In this document: piece after piece, positions 22,794 to 31,860 of the stretch
Numbering within the stretch: position 1 is the first letter of the stretch
Layout: each line of letters opens with the position of its first letter
Source of the DNA: Carposina sasakii
Lineage: Eukaryota > Arthropoda > Insecta > Lepidoptera > Carposinidae
Assembly: GCA_014607495.2 (NCBI GenBank)
Contig: CP053163.1
Location: forward strand, 7,668,716 to 7,732,715
Length of the DNA stretch: 64,000 nt
Direction of reading: 5' to 3'
Program-made: the position numbers and the translations under genes
The notes under the pieces: model-generated
Told to the model about the DNA's origin: nothing
The model's input: the letters and a program-made list of their open reading frames with translations, nothing else
Databases searched by the model: none

Positions 22794-23540
22794 TAAATGA
22801 CAAATGTTAAATATTACAAATAGATAAGTCCTAAAATATGCACAGAATATTACCGAAGTGAACAAAAGGCGAAAACATTCAAAAACCATTTTATATTCAT
22901 AGCTTCTGATTTAATAATGATGCCGAACTGTTTAAAACGATAAAAGGGGGTAACTTAGCTACGGTTTCTAAGGTACCGTAAGTTAAATTATGTTTTTGTT
23001 TGAAAATAATGAAGTACTGAGCAAATACTCGTATGAGAAATTCCTAAGTTTCAAGCGAATACAAACATTTAATTGAGGACATTTTATGGGGCTTCTGCAG
23101 ATTTTCAGAAATTACTTATGTAGGTATAATAAAGGTAAGCAAGTATTGATTTCTTGTGCGCAATAAATAAATGTAATTATGTTTCAAACTTCGATTTATC
23201 ATTACGAAAGAAACATGAGAGATACTTAATGAATGTACAGGATGTAGCAGATGAGAATATAAAGTAAATCGCTATAAAACAGCCTCTGTAGACAAAGAAA
23301 AAATTCAGTTACTATTACTATAGGTACTTTATTGAGGAACTACATGTCACGATTGCTTGAAGAATATATTTTTTATTTGGTCGTTGTAGATTCTTTTGAG
23401 CACATAATCCCCATGCTATACTAAACATGACTGTAACATATCCTTCGTGATCCTGCAGTTCTGGTCTGTATATGTATGTATATATCCTGTATTTAGGTAT
23501 ATAATAGGATTACAACGTATTGGCAGATTTAAATTCTATT
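22794..23540. other. non-coding stretch, nothing recognised
   Basis: AT-rich; no gene or element could be supported. Confidence 0.5.
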
Positions 23541-23595
23541 CTCATTATCATTTACAGCCCTGAGAAGTCCACTGTTGGACATAGGCCTCCCCCAA
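23541..23595 (-). repeat. RTE-type LINE, 3' end
   Basis: The minus strand reads GGGGGAGGCCTATGTCCAAC, then AGTGGACTTCTCAGGGCTG, nearly identical to the plus-strand copy at 26904-26976. This defines one RTE subfamily. Confidence 0.75.
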
Positions 23596-23616
23596 ATTCT
23601 CATTAACTAGAGTAAT

Positions 23617-23664
23617 ATTATAAAATTATTAATAAAGAAATGGAAAAAATTCTTCACCCGAGTA
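23617..23664 (-). repeat. SINE family A, tail only
   Basis: Minus-strand CGGGTGAAGAATTTTTTCCA then TTTCTTTATTAATAATTTTA is the 3' part of the SINE at 21142 without the tRNA-like head, consistent with 5' truncation during reverse transcription. Confidence 0.75.
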
Positions 23665-24054
23665 CTAATATAGAATAGTATAGTATAGAATAGTAATATT
23701 ATTTACTTCCACAGGCAATAACCTGATAATTAATTATCAATTTGTGTCAAGTAGTTCACCGTTTAACTAACATCGAAGTTCACATTAGCTCCTGAAGTCT
23801 CATGATCCCCTTCTGGCACCTGTCAATATCCATCTCATCTTAGGAACGTGGAGTACGAATCAATTGTTTAGTAACAAAGTTATTGGATGAGGTTATTTGT
23901 TATTAAGGGTGTCGGGTTCAGATGTTTTTGTGCGAATGAAAATGAAAAAATAGTTTATTGACCATATTTATAATTTAGTTACAGATGGTACATACATAGA
24001 TAGCAGTATTTTATACTAAGCTTCTGTAATAATTTATATAATGTACAGATTTTA

Positions 24055-24291
24055 ATGTTGTAAAATTGTCACTTAACTCGTGCCTCGGGAAGCACGTAAA
24101 ACCGTTGGTCCTGCGCCTGATCTCTCTCCGGTCGTGTCGGCTTTCCGTCCCATCGGACTATGAGAGTAACGGAATAGAGAGTGCATCTGCGTTAGCGCAC
24201 ACACTTGTGCATTATTATATCTCCTGCGTACCTGGCCAATCTCCGTAGAGATTGGTCGCCTTGACCGAAATACGGTCGGAGATCATCACTG
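24055..24291 (+). repeat. interspersed repeat, CTCGTGCCTCGG family, copy 1
   Basis: 'AACTCGTGCCTCGGGAAGCA', 'GGTCGTGTCGGCTTTCCGTC' and 'CTGGCCAATCTCCGTAGAGA' are shared with 63791-64000 and, for the 3' part, 60185-60272. I recall it as a very common lepidopteran LINE-type repeat. Open frames across it (24066-24248, 63803-63985) are similar only because the DNA is repeated. Confidence 0.75.
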
Positions 24292-24350
24292 TAAGAATAC
24301 ATAATAGAATTGGTTAAATGATAGATTGAATAACTAACTATATTGGGTAT

Positions 24351-24487
24351 CATCATCTTCCTGGATTTATCCCATTTTTTTAAGGGGTCGGCGCAATATG
24401 TTTTCTTTCGAAACGCACATTGCCAGTTTTAGCATTTGTTTTTGCGGCCGGCTGCCTGCTTGACGCCAACCCTTCTCGGGTATAGCT
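24351..24487. repeat. interspersed repeat, GGGGTCGGCG family
   Basis: 'AAGGGGTCGGCGCAATATGT' with 'GCCGGCTGCCTGCTTGACGC' and 'CTTCTCGGGTATAGC' aligns with 22678-22793 in the same orientation. Confidence 0.65.
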
Positions 24488-24966
24488 CAGTGATTATTTT
24501 TAGAAAAAATCCATACATGCAATACAGTGATGTATGATAAACACTATTAATTTGACATATATTATTGTGCCGTCAAAAACCGTATTCACAGGTGTGTAAC
24601 TTTACACGCGGCTTATTAGAAGCATCAGGTTTTAAAATAATTTAAACTAAAGTACTACTGAACTAACTAAACGCTAAATAGTTATTCCTAATATTTTTAA
24701 GATAGGTATTTCGTGATGTTGCAAACTTTATTGAAAGCTGTACCTATTATTAACAAAATACCCAAGTTATTACTCAATTAATTATCAACTTAGATCAAGT
24801 AGCTTACCTACCGTTGAACTAAACTCGAGTTTTGTCGAGTTCCTGGTACCTGTCAATTTTCATCTTATTTGCAGAACATTGAGGTAGGAATGGTTTATTA
24901 GTTAAGTTATTAGATAAGGTATCCAGATCCACAGGGTTTTTGTAATTTATTTTAAAGTAATCGAGG

Positions 24967-25086
24967 CTACATCTCAACTATACCCTCAAAATTGGTCAGA
25001 AGTGGCACCATGGGGTTCTGTCGGCCCTTGGTGCTCTGCCTACCTCATAAGGGATAAAGGCAAGATTATATGTATGTATTTATGTA
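24967..25086 (+). repeat. LINE-type 3' end, 'TCAACTATACCCT' family, copy 1
   Basis: 'ACATCTCAACTATACCCTCA', 'AGTGGCACCATGGGGTTCTG' and 'GGTGCTCTGCCTACC', then 'AAGGGATAAAGGCAAGATTA' with a TATGTATGTATT tail, are shared with 29753-30019, 34386-34595 and 59848-60120. The (TATG/TGTA)n tail suggests a non-LTR element 3' terminus. Confidence 0.7.
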
Positions 25087-25093
25087 ATCGAGG

Positions 25094-25234
25094 CTAGTCG
25101 AGGTGTCCCACGACCGAAGGGTTGGCCAATATTTTGGGCAAAGAATTATCCTCCCCATCCAGCGGGGCAATGCGGCAAGCCTTTTGGCCACATTGCCAGC
25201 GGTGGAGGAGCTGCAGGCAATTTTCTATTTGTAA
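25094..25234 (+). pseudogene. C-terminal remnant of the same LINE type as 57003-57891
   Basis: In frame from 25097 the DNA reads HDRRVGQYFGQRI-IL-PIQRGNAASLLATLP and ends at TAA (25232-25234). Residue for residue this parallels QKAGLFFGQKISIAIQRGNA and ASLLGTLP of the 57-kb fragment, so both are C-termini of one clade of LINE-like ORF. The identity is confined to the last 45 codons and the copy is heavily 5'-truncated. It begins immediately after the TATG-tailed repeat at 24967-25086. Which LINE clade it belongs to is inferred from the other fragment, not shown here. Confidence 0.65.
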
Positions 25235-26551
25235 ATATGTTTTAGATTTAGGTTTTTTTTCTGTATTTACCCAATTACATAACATTCATACAATAAATAA
25301 TTATATCGTTTTAAACTAATTAAGATCAGTTAAGCACGATGAACAAGATAAACTACTCGTACCTACTACAAATTCATTAAATGGATTGTAATGGGTTAAA
25401 TAATGGAGATAGAATTTATATACATAATCATAAGCTAACTTAAAAAATATACTATAAAATTTTGGGACTATATCGTATCCAGTAGACTGTACCAATATCG
25501 TAAGTTTTGTATACTTCATTATGATTATTTTGTTTGAACTATTGCAAGAAGGTTAAACTAAGTTTAAATCTAATCTAATGCTTAACCATTAAACTATTTG
25601 TCAACCAAAAGTAGCACATCCACTGGTCTTCATAATCAATGTAAAACAGAACACACACATACAGACCTTTGTAGAGGCTCTCAAAGTATCAGGTGTACAA
25701 CATGAATACCTAATCTTAATGGAGTAGGTACATGTACCTTAGATAAGGGGAGTATAAATCATCGACGGGAATGTTTTACGAACTTCCACGCTGTGGGAAG
25801 AAACAGATTGTACTCAAACTTCGGTATCGAAGAATAAAACGTTTTATTTTATAGCCTAAGTTCACGTTAAATGCTTTTCCATTTTTGAAAATTTTAACAG
25901 AATCGTTACATTCCACTGTATTTTCTGAAAATAAAGTCGTTTTGGAATAGATCGAAATAAGTTTAAAAAAGATTAACGAACGTGTATACAAAAGTTGAGC
26001 TTAAAAATAGTTAAATAGCTGAATATTTCGCTCTGAAATTTTTCTCCAATTAAATATCTAAATACACATGCGCAAATAAACATGACAGCTTAAAAACTCC
26101 AACAGATTACCGCTTTCACACTAGAGTTTTCCCTCTGCAACATCGCGAAATTTCGCGTGAACAAATTCTAAATTATTTTTAAAAAAACTTCGCCTTTCCC
26201 GCGGGCTAAGCTTTTCAATCTTCTATCTAACCGTTACAGGCTATAGAGTTCTCTGTCGCCTGTGATTTATTTGGTGAGAGTTAGAACGGGTCGTCACGTT
26301 TGATATGATTTATGCAAGTAATTTAGTTAAGTACATAGTGACATTACTGGCGGTGGATAGATTAAAACGTTCAGGCCTGGATCCTTTGTGGTGGGAAGCT
26401 CGGAAACGATGCGATAAATTATGTATGTTAGCGCCTAGTACAATGGATTTAGACTTGTAATGCGGGGTGAATAGAAACGGATTATTGACTGTCATGCGAA
26501 ACAGTATAAATGCGATTGTAACCATGATGACTGTATGACATAAGTTAGGTA
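25235..26551. other. non-coding stretch, nothing recognised
   Basis: AT-rich, with only overlapping short open frames. No element was identified. Confidence 0.5.
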
Positions 26552-26578
26552 TTGGGTGGGTCTATATCACCCACCCAA
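26552..26578. repeat. GC-rich 27-nt hairpin
   Basis: TTGGGTGGGT (26552-26561) pairs perfectly with ACCCACCCAA (26569-26578) across a 7-nt loop. It is the first of four hairpins within 1.6 kb. Confidence 0.85.
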
Positions 26579-26660
26579 CTACATAGGCCCTAATAGGCTA
26601 ACCGGTGAAAAGTGAATGTGTAATATGCAAAGTTCTGACTGAATGCTTTGGGTATAATAG

Positions 26661-26800
26661 GCGTGGAAGTAAGATGCAGCTATAAGCAGTCTAGAGCGTA
26701 ATAGTTATGCATACAAGCTAGGAACTCTCATAGCAGGATTGTTCATCGTAAATCCGAGATGACGCTCTAGACTGCTTATAGCGGCGTCTCACTTCCACAC
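26661..26800. repeat. foldback element, 39-bp arms (35/39 matched)
   Basis: The arm 26661-26699 (GCGTGGAAGT ... CTAGAGCGT) is inverted at 26762-26800 (ACGCTCTAG ... ACTTCCACAC), with four mismatches and a 62-nt spacer. The inner 20 bp are perfect. It may be a small MITE or a foldback-type relic. No flanking target duplication was identified. Confidence 0.85.
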
Positions 26801-26903
26801 TAGAAACAGTCCTGCTTTAAATAATTGTTCATTAATTACTTAGGAGTAACCCTACCTCCCACGCTGCGCTTGCCGATACGTGATATCCACTCTAGAACTT
26901 TCA

Positions 26904-26976
26904 GAACAGAGGTTGTTGGGGGAGGCCTATGTGCAACAGTGGACTTCTCAGGGCTGTAAATGATGATGATGATGAA
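26904..26976 (+). pseudogene. RTE-type LINE, last codons and 3' tail
   Basis: GAG GCC TAT GTG CAA CAG TGG ACT encodes EAYVQQWT. It continues SQGCK to a TGA at 26961-26963, followed by GATGATGATGA. Upstream codons read EQRLLG, fitting the usual W-R-x-L-G-E-A-Y ending of RTE reverse-transcriptase ORFs. Only about 20 codons remain. Confidence 0.8.
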
Positions 26977-27295
26977 CCCTACCTCAGTAATAGGTATACT
27001 TATGGCTATAAACACATCAATGTAAGGCTACATTTAAATAATCGAAAAACAAATCAACAATGTTTAGACAGGTGTAGTCAGTACAAAAAGTCAGGTATGT
27101 TGCGAATAAATAAAACTAAGTAATGTACATAATAAACTGTATACATTTGGGTGCGACACAGGAAAATTTCCACAAGTTCAGTTCAAGGCAATATTCTGTT
27201 CATGTCCAAGTCATAGGCTTAGTGCCTCTTGCAGTTAGCGCGTGAAAGTAGGATTACGTTAAATAGAGAAATAGCACAATAGGTGTCTTACTTTT

Positions 27296-27870
27296 TTACC
27301 CGACGGCGCGACGCAAAGGTGTGGTATTTGTTTAACAGCCTATGTATGTATGTTTGTATGTTCCTTTGAAGCACTACACAGACCAAACGCCTCGGCCGAT
27401 TTTTATGATTCATACGTCAATCGATTCCTCTTAGTCCGGCGAGTGTCACTAAAGATATGACGTTAGTGAAAATCCAATATGGCGACTACTGGACGCCATT
27501 TTGTGAAAATGAAAAAAATTAAAGTCGACAAACTATATCGAGTGAAGTATCGTTGAATAGGTATTTAAAAATTATTTTTAGGTTTCTCTCAACATTTTTC
27601 GATTTAACTAACCGTTTACGATCTATATCGATTGAAAGTTGCGCAACAACCATTCTCACATATATATAAGTTTTTAGACAGCAACAAGACGAAAACTTCT
27701 TGCTGCCGAGCATGCTGAGCATATTTCCTGAAGTAGGTACGCTTCAGGAAATATGCTCAGCATGCTCGGCAGCAAGAAGTTTTCGTCTTTTAGTAGCTAG
27801 GTACTTATAACAAAAAAGTTTTAAATAAAAAAAAATAATTTAAAAAATCCAAAAACCCGACTGCTTAAAA
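27296..27870. repeat. repeat region bounded by CCCGAC(T/G)GC ends
   Basis: 'TTTTTTACCCGACGGCGCGA' at the left and 'AAAAACCCGACTGC' near 27853 at the right share the terminal motif of the elements at 5936 and 12930, but here the two ends run in the same orientation. The interior includes 'ACGCCTCGGCCGATTTTTAT' and a long hairpin (27686-27789). It may be a larger related element or two partial copies. Confidence 0.4.
27686..27789. repeat. perfect 48-bp-arm hairpin with 8-nt loop
   Basis: The arm 27686-27733 (starts AAGACGAAAACTTCTTGCTG, ends TTTCCTGAAG) is repeated as its exact reverse complement at 27742-27789, with loop TAGGTACG. No mismatch was found on manual comparison. A transcript would fold into a 48-bp double-stranded RNA, suitable for Dicer. 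It could also be a young inverted duplication or an assembly fold-back. A minus-strand open frame (27519-27722) only shadows one arm. Confidence 0.93.
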
Positions 27871-28007
27871 AAGAACCAAATAATGTACATAATAAAAAAA
27901 AAACTGAAAAGAAAAAAACAAGCACTTAGATATCCGATGGTCTAGAATTCTATAATATTATTATGGAATGAATACTATTGAAGAACATAAAGTATTTTCT
28001 AATGATC

Positions 28008-28095
28008 GCAACATAACAACTGAACAGTCGGGATCCATTATCCGACAGCAAAGCTAATATTTCAATGGATCCTGGCTGTTTAGTTGTTATGTTAC
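28008..28095. repeat. 88-nt hairpin, 32-bp arms
   Basis: The arm 28008-28039 (GCAACATAACAACTGAACAG, then TCGGGATCCATT) is inverted at 28064-28095 (AATGGATCCTGGCTGTTTAG, then TTGTTATGTTAC). About 28 of 32 positions pair and the loop is 24 nt. In size and pairing it resembles a pre-miRNA-like hairpin or a very small foldback. 'AACATAACAACTTAACATGG' follows as a partial direct repeat of the arm. Confidence 0.85.
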
Positions 28096-29752
28096 GAACA
28101 TAACAACTTAACATGGTTAATCTTAACATGGTGCATTAACATTTATTTTTCATATTAACCTAGCTAATCCCATAGTAAGAACCCTAAGGACTTGTGTAGT
28201 GGGTACTAAGGAATGATATATAAATACATAGATGGAAAACACACATCACAAGTAAAATACAATCAACAGGCAGTAACCTAATCATTGACATAATTTGTAG
28301 AATTAACGATTATACTCATAGCTACTGCTTTTAACTTGGACCAAAAAATATGAGTCATCCGCGCCTGCCCGCCTGGAAAACTCGGTCGAAGCCTGACGTC
28401 AACTGACATGTCGTGTGAATATAATTATAACGAGCTACCAAATTGTATCGGTCGCCATTTTGGTTCATTATACAATTGATGTTGTAAAGTTGATTTAAAT
28501 ATTGAAGTACTATTTTAAGTTATGGTATAAAACATAGTATGAATTAATGAAGATTAACAGCCAATTTCTATACTAGAGATTATAAAGAATCTCGGATTTT
28601 ATTTATTTAAAATTTCAAATTTTGTATGAAAACAATGGAACATAATATAATAATCTGATATGTCTCGGGATTGGTTATAGGAATAGGGAAATGTGTCTGA
28701 TACGTAAATAGTTTTTTTTTTTATTTTATTCGAAAGATATTACAAATACAAACCGATTAGTGCAAAATTAACATAAATCGGTTAGTAAACACTAAAGTTA
28801 CAGGTGTTTAAAAGTTATAAAAATTGAAAGGAAAAAATTCACAACACAAAAGGAGTAAAAACATAAAATTTTACCCATATTTTGAATTATCTAATTGATT
28901 AATAAATACTTTATTAATAACTGTACCTATTAATAAACAATTTTTATCGACAACTATACACAAAAATGTTATATTACGTTTATAAAATAACATTCCATTT
29001 TTTCGCATACTACGACGTCAAAGTCTATGCCATTTTAGTATGGAGCAAACGGAGTATGTATTTTAGAAACATTTTGTCGGCTCGTATTTTTGAATCGCTG
29101 TAAATCCAAAACGGTTAGACTTAGATATGCCATTCCAAGGTCGAGCTTTATTCATTTTTTACATAGAATCTAAAAATTAAATAAAAAAAGCATTCATATA
29201 CCCTATTGACTGTAAGGAAATCTGGGGCGTTCTCCCAGGCGATGAGCTCTGACCCTGCTTTGCTTAACGTGTTTATAGGATCTCTTTAGGTATTGATCCT
29301 GCAGTCAGTTCTGGCTACCCTATTTTTGGAACACAACCATGTGTATGCGCATGAAAGCTTTCTTTGAGACACAAACAAGTTACGTACCTTGATATATGTA
29401 TTTTTAGTGTATTATGCTTATAAAAAAAAAGAATAAAACTTATACTCGTAAAGTGCTCTAACAAGTTTGATAATTTTTTTGTTTGTGTTAAGGAATCATA
29501 CCCTGGGAATACACTAATAACATAAGTAATGCTTATCCCGGTTTGGCGTGGTTTTTATCCCCCATGCACCAGCATATATAGTCTAACCCGTTAGTAACTA
29601 AGTAATAAAAAAAGCCTCCGATAAACCTAAATAATATATTTTTGAAGAACGTATTTTGAGGCCCATTTTATCCACAACTCATGGCATGCTAATAAATTGT
29701 TATATTATTGATTGAATAGTTAGGACTTGACCTGAATATTACCTACTGAATT
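28096..29752. other. non-coding stretch with one repeat copy
   Basis: Apart from the repeat at 28555-28690, only AT-rich DNA is visible. No gene was recognised. Confidence 0.5.
28555..28690 (+). repeat. 'GCCAATTTCTATAC' repeat family, copy
   Basis: 'AACAGCCAATTTCTATACTA', then 'GAGATTATAAAGAATCTCGG' and 'AATTTTGTATGAAAACAATG', matches the reverse complement of 33527-33655. An internal dyad (GAGATT ... AATCTC) is conserved in both. Confidence 0.6.
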
Positions 29753-30019
29753 GTCTTCTATGCTGCTCTGGGAGTGAAAAAATAACGTGTAATACTACAG
29801 TTGCTTCTCTTCCCGGCCATACTGTACAAGCCAGTAGAGAGACAAGAGGGTCTTAGTGTTTAGTAGGCGATGGGCTGACCACCTGTCACTACTAACCGAA
29901 CTTGTACATCTCAACTATACCCTAAAAATTGGTCATAAGTGGCACCATGTGTTTCTATCGGCCCTTAGTGCTCTGCCTACCCCGTAAGGGATAAAGGCGT
30001 GATTACGAGTATATGTAAT
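29753..30019 (+). repeat. LINE-type 3' end, 'TCAACTATACCCT' family, copy 2
   Basis: This copy is longer than the first. It begins 'TTCTATGCTGCTCTGGGAGT', passes 'GACAAGAGGGTCTTAGTGTT' and 'GGGCTGACCACCTGTCACTA', and ends 'CCCCGTAAGGGATAAAGGCG' with a TGTAATA tail. The same order is found at 34386-34595 (+) and 59848-60120 (-). Confidence 0.75.
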
Positions 30020-31457
30020 AAATTGTAACTATTCTTAAGTTATCAAGTTTTTATTACAGTATTACTTGTAATAGTTACCTACTTTACTGTTATTATCATA
30101 AGATTTATCTTGTCTCTATCAATTTCTGTCAACAGTTCGGTTATCACGGTCTGATAGTTATCTGTGTGATATATATAAATAAACTAGTGGACGCCCGCGA
30201 CTTCGTCCGCGTGGAAATTGAATTGTAGCTTATATGACACGTTTGTCGGTTTACCAAAGCAGCGCCATCTATTGATTACTTACTCAACCAAGTCGAAAGG
30301 TATAACAGACAAATAATTAGCTGCGACTATAATTTGAGATTTAAACTATCCTATCTCTCAAGTTGGATCGAACTGCACATGGTGTGCGAATTTTATTATA
30401 ATCGGTTAAGTGGTTTAGGAGTCCATTGAGGACAAACATTGTGACACGAGATTTATATATATTAAGATGATAATTTAAGTGGAAAAGTACCTAGTTTTTT
30501 AAGATGTGATGTGACACATATTTATATATTTATTATAAAATTTTCCTGTATCTCTCTGAAAATGATTTTTCTAACATAACTGTCAAGAAGGGCTCGCCAA
30601 CTAACGGTGCCTATACTGTCCGCTGACATACCATAAATAAATATTCTATGGCAAAATATCATGTTCCACCAACAAAAAAGGAATTTTGGCGTTTTGGTAA
30701 AAAGATCATGTCAAATCATGTCAAATTAAGACATTTATCACAGTATCAGTAGTTTCATAAAAATCAAGGGTAGTCGTTAATCGAACACCTTTGATACTAC
30801 TATTCCCTTATGGTATGCATTCGATGATTAATACCGGTATTTCTAAGTAAGTTGCAAGTGTCCGATAGGTACCCACTTGGGTTCCTTCCAGCTTCATTTG
30901 GGGTCAGCTAATGATATACGAGTATTATTTACGACCATTAACCTGCAGTTTTGGGATGCAGTGAGATTAATGGTCGTATCTCACGCGATGTTATTTTCAC
31001 TAGAATTGAGTGGTCAATTATATTGTTGTGAAAATATTAGGTACCTATTGCCGCAGTAACGCAGCTGTCAATACTTACGTAAACGTAATTAAGTACTCTG
31101 AAATAACTAAAGGAGTATGGATATTTTAGGAATAATATATTTTTTTACCTCTCGAAAATTCATATAAACTATAGCGCGATAGAAAGTTTGCAAAATGACA
31201 GTAAATAAAAATTTACGCAGAATATTAATAAAGTAATTAACTTTTAAAATGTCATTTGCATAATTTTTGACGCACATTGACACAACTGCCTCGTTATTAA
31301 AACGCAAATCCGCATTGCTGTACCACTAATTTACTTTTAATTTTCTGCGCAATAAACGGTAATGGCAAGTCTGAATCTCATCAAGTGACACGGCCGCCAT
31401 TTGCAGGGTTTTCTGTAAATATGTATTGCGTAATAAATATCACCAGATGACAGCATA
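30020..31457. other. non-coding stretch around a Helitron
   Basis: Contains the Helitron at 30184-30467. At 30930-30980 a small imperfect inverted repeat (ACGACCATTAA / TTAATGGTCGT) spans about 50 nt. Nothing else was recognised. Confidence 0.5.
30184..30467 (-). mobile_element. non-autonomous Helitron, 284 bp
   Basis: On the minus strand it starts with TCTTAATATATATAAATCTC, preceded by A. It ends with hairpin CGCGGACGAAGTCGCGGGC, then GTCCACTAG, followed by T. These are the canonical TC...CTAG ends and A^T insertion site of Helitrons. It is the inverted relative of 19872-20214 and the better preserved of the two at its ends. No coding capacity. Confidence 0.88.
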
Positions 31458-31459
31458 TA

Positions 31460-31723
31460 CAGGGTGTAACAGAAAGGGTATATCAAGCGAAAAGCTATGT
31501 AAATAGCCCACTATAGAGACCCTATTTCCAAAATTTGAGATTCGAAATCATTATTTTTGTTTTTCAAGATTGTATGAACATTCCTGAGTTGTTGATGAAT
31601 TCTCCATACTATCTAGAAAAATTAACATGATTTCGAGTATAAAATTTTGTGGATATGTTGGGTTCCTTTTAGTGAGCCATTCACATAGCTTTTCGATTAA
31701 CATACCCCTTTTGTTACACCCTG
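31460..31723. mobile_element. TA-flanked MITE with about 43-bp terminal inverted repeats
   Basis: The left end CAGGGTGTAACAGAAAGGG..., through AAAAGCTATGT, is mirrored at the right by ACATAGCTTTTCG...CCCCTTTTGTTACACCCTG. TA dinucleotides flank both sides (31458-31459 and 31724-31725). At 264 bp with no ORF it fits a MITE mobilised by a TA-targeting (Tc1/mariner-type) transposase. A second, decayed copy lies at 52361-52535. Confidence 0.85.
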
Positions 31724-31769
31724 TATAGGTAGTTTGTTAGCAAACTCTTTTATTTTTTTTTTGTATTAC

Positions 31770-31860
31770 TTACTTAATATTATAATTGCGAAAGTAAGTT
31801 TATTTGTTTCTTTGTTAGCTCATCACGGTTTATTTACTTAACAAATCATTTTAAAATACT
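31770..31860 (+). mobile_element. Helitron 5'-end fragment
   Basis: 'CTTAATATTATAATTGCGAA' then 'AGTAAGTTTATTTGTTTCTT' matches the Lep1-like 5' end seen at 61651 and 46681. No 3' hairpin follows, so only the 5' part remains or the copy has decayed. Confidence 0.5.

Noticed and set aside
24066..24248. Sixty-codon frame similar to one at 63803-63985 (apparent conserved small protein)
   Set aside because: The similarity follows from two copies of one dispersed repeat. There is no independent sign of protein selection, and the third copy at 60185 lacks the frame.
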